From the NCBI GenBank assembly GCA_039961735.1, contig JABRVX010000042.1, forward strand, positions 1 to 51,999: a DNA stretch of 51,999 nt, read 5' to 3'. The number at the start of each line of letters is the position of its first letter. Positions within the stretch are counted from its first letter, which is position 1. The stretch comes from Fimbriimonadia bacterium. Its GTDB lineage: Bacteria > Armatimonadota > Fimbriimonadia > Fimbriimonadales > JABRVX01. Under the pieces are notes generated by a model, which made no database searches, was not told the DNA's origin, and was given only the letters and a program-made list of their open reading frames with translations. A program made the translations under genes and the position numbers. Shown piece by piece: positions 49,310 through 51,999 of the stretch.

Positions 49310-51709
49310 ATGAGCAACCGCATTCTGCGCAAGACACGCTTGGCGGAGCGCATCTGGGAATTCGAAGTGGAAGCCCCGAGGATTGCCAAGCGAGCCGAAG
49401 CCGGCCAGTTCGTCGCACTGCGCTCGTCCGAGGTTGGCGAGCGCGTTCCGATTACCATCTCCGAGAAGGACCCCGAACGGGGCGTCATCACGCTCGTCGT
49501 GCAAGAAGCCGGAATGGAGACCCAGAGTCTGGGGAGCCTGAAGGAAGGCGAGGACATCCTGGATGTTCTCGGCCCGCTCGGCAAGCCCACCGAACTGCAG
49601 GCAGAGGGTACCTGTGTATGCATCGGAGGCGGCGTGGGCATCGCGATACTGCGCCCCATCGTCCGGGCGCTCAAAGAGAAGGGCAACCGTGTGGTGACCA
49701 TCTTGGGCGCGCGTGACCGCAGCCTGCTGATCCTGCGGAAGGAACTCGAGGCGCTGAGTGATGAGGTCCTGGTCTGCACCGATAACGGCTCCGAAGGCGT
49801 GCACGGAATGGTGACCGACGTACTTCGCCAATACCTGGACGGCGGAGGCAAGTGCGATCGGGTGTTCGCCATCGGCCCGCTGCGGATGATGTGGGCGGTG
49901 GGCGACATGACGACGGAGCGCGGCATTCCCTGTACGGTCAGCCTGAACCCAGTGATGCTCTGCGCCAGTGGCATGTGCGGTGCCTGCCGAGTCTCGGTCG
50001 GGGGCGAGACGCTCTTTGCATGCGTACACGGGCCGGAGTTCGAGGCGAGCAAGGTCAATTTCGCCGAGCTCCAGGCCAGGCAGATGATGTATCGCGAGGC
50101 GGAGGAGAGAATCCTTCGCGAGCACGCGACCTGCTCGCTCGAAGAACGCCACGCGGAGCTACCGGAGCGCGCCGCCAAGGAGATTCAGATGATTTCGGGC
50201 GCTGCGGAGGGCGAGCCGTCTAAGCGCAAGATCATCCCGAAGCACGTGCCGGTAACCATCCTCGAGCCGAAGGAGCGCATCAAAACCTTCGACGAGGTGA
50301 GCCTCGGCTATAACGAAGAGGAGGCTATCGCCGAGGCCAACCGCTGTATCGAGTGCAAGAACCCGGGCTGCGTCGCGGGATGCCCGGTCGGAGTAAATAT
50401 TCCGGCGTTCGTTTCGCTGATAGCGCAGGGCAAATTCGCCGAGGCCTATCAGGTGGTGTGCGAATCGCACATGTTGGGCGCGGTGTGCGGCCGGGTGTGT
50501 CCCCAGGAGACCCAGTGCGAGCAGCTCTGCGCATTGGGCAAGAAGTTCGACAGCGTGTGCATCGGCCGCCTGGAACGTTTCTGCGCGGACTGGGCCGCTG
50601 CGCACCCCGAAGCGATGGCTCGGGCAAACGGCCACCCCGTCGTGACTCCCGAATGGTGGTCGAAGGTCGCCGTCATCGGCTCAGGCCCCGCAGGCCTCTG
50701 CTGCGCAGCGGACCTCGCAAAGGCTGGCGTGAAGGTCACCATCTTCGAGGCGCTGCACCGTCCCGGCGGCGTGCTGGCCTATGGCATTCCGGAGTTCCGC
50801 CTTCCTCGCGGCGTGGTAGACCGCGAGGTGCAGCGGGTGAAAGACCTGGGCGTGGACATCGAGCTGAACGTCATCGTCGGGCGGACGGTTACACTGGACG
50901 AGCTGTTCGAGTCGGGCTACAAGGCGGTGTTCGTCGGCAGCGGAGCGGGCCTACCCACCTTCCTGAACATCCCCGGCGAGAACCTTAAGGGCGTGTTCTC
51001 CGCGAACGAGTTCCTTACTCGCGTGAACCTGATGCGCGCCCGGCTATTCCCCTTCTACCACACGCCGATCTACGTCGGTGACGTGACCTTCGTGTTCGGT
51101 GCGGGCAACACCGCGATGGATGCGGTCCGATGCGCCCTGAGGCTCGGCTCGCGCGACGCTCGCATCCTGTATCGCCGCTCGCGCGAGGAGGCCCCGGCGC
51201 GCCACGAGGAGCTGGAGCACGCAGAGGAAGAAGGCGTCCGCTTCGAGTTCCTGGTTGCACCGACGCGCTTCATCGGTAACGACGATGGCTGGGTGACAGG
51301 TGTGGAAATCCAACGGATGGAGCTGGGTGAACCGGACGCTTCAGGACGACGACGTCCGGTGCCCATCGGGGGCTCCGAGGAGATCTGGCCATGCGACTGT
51401 GCGATCGTGGCAGTCGGCCAATCGCCCAACCCGACGATCCCGCAGACCACGCCTGGGCTTGAGACGGGACGCCGCGGCGTGATCGTGGTGGACAAGGAGA
51501 CCCTGGCGACTAGTATTCCGGGCATCTATTCGGGTGGTGATGCGGTGTCGGGCGGCACTACGGTCATCGAGGCTGCAGGGCACGGCCGCAAGGCGGCGCG
51601 CTCGATACTGCGCTATCTGTGCAGCCTTCCCGGTGTGGCGCCGCCCCACGTCCTCGCACGCGTCGAGGCATTGGAGGCCGCCGCGGCAGGCGGCGGGACT
51701 GCGGAGTAG
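49310..51709 (+). CDS. Single-chain NfnA-NfnB fusion (NADH-dependent reduced ferredoxin:NADP+ oxidoreductase type)
   Basis: This is a 799-residue protein. Residues 1-285 are an NfnA/SudB-like ferredoxin-NADP reductase: GQFVALR for FAD, GGGVGIAILRP for NAD(H), and the [2Fe-2S] cysteines in CASGMCGACRV...FACVHGPE. Residues 300-799 are NfnB/GltD-like: two Fe-S sites (CIECKNPGCVAGCPVGVNIP and CGRVCPQETQCEQLC), FAD motif GSGPAGLCCAADLAKAG, a second GAGNTAMDAVR motif and the GIYSGGDAVSGGTTVIEA tail. Separate Nfn subunits perform flavin-based electron bifurcation linking NADH, NADPH and ferredoxin. The chain here joins both subunits. Physiological direction is inferred. Confidence 0.93.
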   Translation: MSNRILRKTRLAERIWEFEVEAPRIAKRAEAGQFVALRSSEVGERVPITISEKDPERGVITLVVQEAGMETQSLGSLKEGEDILDVLGPLGKPTELQAEGTCVCIGGGVGIAILRPIVRALKEKGNRVVTILGARDRSLLILRKELEALSDEVLVCTDNGSEGVHGMVTDVLRQYLDGGGKCDRVFAIGPLRMMWAVGDMTTERGIPCTVSLNPVMLCASGMCGACRVSVGGETLFACVHGPEFEASKVNFAELQARQMMYREAEERILREHATCSLEERHAELPERAAKEIQMISGAAEGEPSKRKIIPKHVPVTILEPKERIKTFDEVSLGYNEEEAIAEANRCIECKNPGCVAGCPVGVNIPAFVSLIAQGKFAEAYQVVCESHMLGAVCGRVCPQETQCEQLCALGKKFDSVCIGRLERFCADWAAAHPEAMARANGHPVVTPEWWSKVAVIGSGPAGLCCAADLAKAGVKVTIFEALHRPGGVLAYGIPEFRLPRGVVDREVQRVKDLGVDIELNVIVGRTVTLDELFESGYKAVFVGSGAGLPTFLNIPGENLKGVFSANEFLTRVNLMRARLFPFYHTPIYVGDVTFVFGAGNTAMDAVRCALRLGSRDARILYRRSREEAPARHEELEHAEEEGVRFEFLVAPTRFIGNDDGWVTGVEIQRMELGEPDASGRRRPVPIGGSEEIWPCDCAIVAVGQSPNPTIPQTTPGLETGRRGVIVVDKETLATSIPGIYSGGDAVSGGTTVIEAAGHGRKAARSILRYLCSLPGVAPPHVLARVEALEAAAAGGGTAE

Positions 51710-51999
51710 CCCGGCGGTTCGGGGATAGAGGCCCCTGTCTATGTCTCCACCGCTCGCGGTCGAAATTCCCGCGAACTCGCGCGGCAGCACCCACCCTCAT
51801 GCTGTCACTCCGAGGCGAAGCCGAGGAGCCTCTTCCTCAAGCTCCCACCTGCCGCCCCCGGTCGTGCTTCGGTCTTGCCGCTCCGCTCTGATACCGAAGC
51901 ATGGGGACCTTGCCCGCATTGTCCAAGAGGCCTTCGCATCCGCGAGGGCGAGCTTTTCCGCACAGATTCTCCCCACCCGCCTTCCAGCCCCCTCCCCAC
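51710..51999. other. Right-end intergenic sequence
   Basis: I see no supported gene in the last 290 bp. A stretch near 51803-51832 (TGTCACTCCGAGGCGAAGCC then GAGGAGCCTC) resembles common dispersed intergenic sequences. Confidence 0.4.

Overview
The window is GC-rich bacterial DNA with dense gene packing. A secreted DUF1559-like pseudopilin relative, a large secreted glycosidase, NHL/CBM9-type surface proteins, a secreted FAD oxidoreductase and sugar ABC permeases without their own ATPase recall Armatimonadota or planctomycete-like genomes. That placement is an inference from gene content only; no rRNA or marker gene is present.

Left part (1-11,740): a type I-C CRISPR-Cas locus. An array of 42 visible repeats runs off the left edge. 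On the minus strand cas3-cas5c-cas8c-cas7c-cas4-cas1-cas2 are read toward it. cas1 carries an in-frame amber codon at residue 144. cas8c has a strong internal ribosome binding site and start that should give Cas11c. To the right lie two small genes of unknown function and the 3' half of a tRNA-His gene, which looks like an attachment-site scar. The CRISPR-Cas locus may therefore sit on an element integrated at tRNA-His.

Middle part (11,950-25,515): secreted and carbohydrate-related genes. These are a GH106-like rhamnosidase with a LamG insertion, a pseudopilin-like protein, an NHL/HExxH/thrombospondin-3/CBM9 protein, a lethal-factor-like metallopeptidase with a VHL-beta-like C-terminus, a right-handed beta-helix protein, and a sugar ABC importer (lipoprotein plus two permeases).

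Respiratory part (25,519-43,636): a predicted nitrate-type (type II DMSO reductase family) respiratory system. One operon encodes a compact NarG-like catalytic subunit, a NarH-like Fe-S subunit, a cytochrome c/NarI-like fusion, a Rieske protein and cytochrome b. Near it are an AhpD-like protein, mobA, a Crp/Fnr regulator, two NarK-type porters, and a moaA-moeA-moaD-moaE(moeB-rhodanese) cluster. The palindrome TATGAC-N4-GTCATA lies upstream of the reductase operon and of both narK genes, and a 2-mismatch copy lies upstream of moaA. I infer a compact regulon for the neighbouring Crp/Fnr protein, with a half-site unlike the classical FNR TTGAT or CRP TGTGA. This is the best candidate here for an undescribed system.

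Right part (43,849-51,999): a split IcmF-like acyl-CoA mutase (a catalytic subunit with an isobutyryl-CoA mutase-type Phe/Gln signature, and a B12-binding/G-protein fusion), a field of palindromic intergenic repeats, a secreted FAD oxidoreductase and a single-chain NfnA-NfnB fusion.
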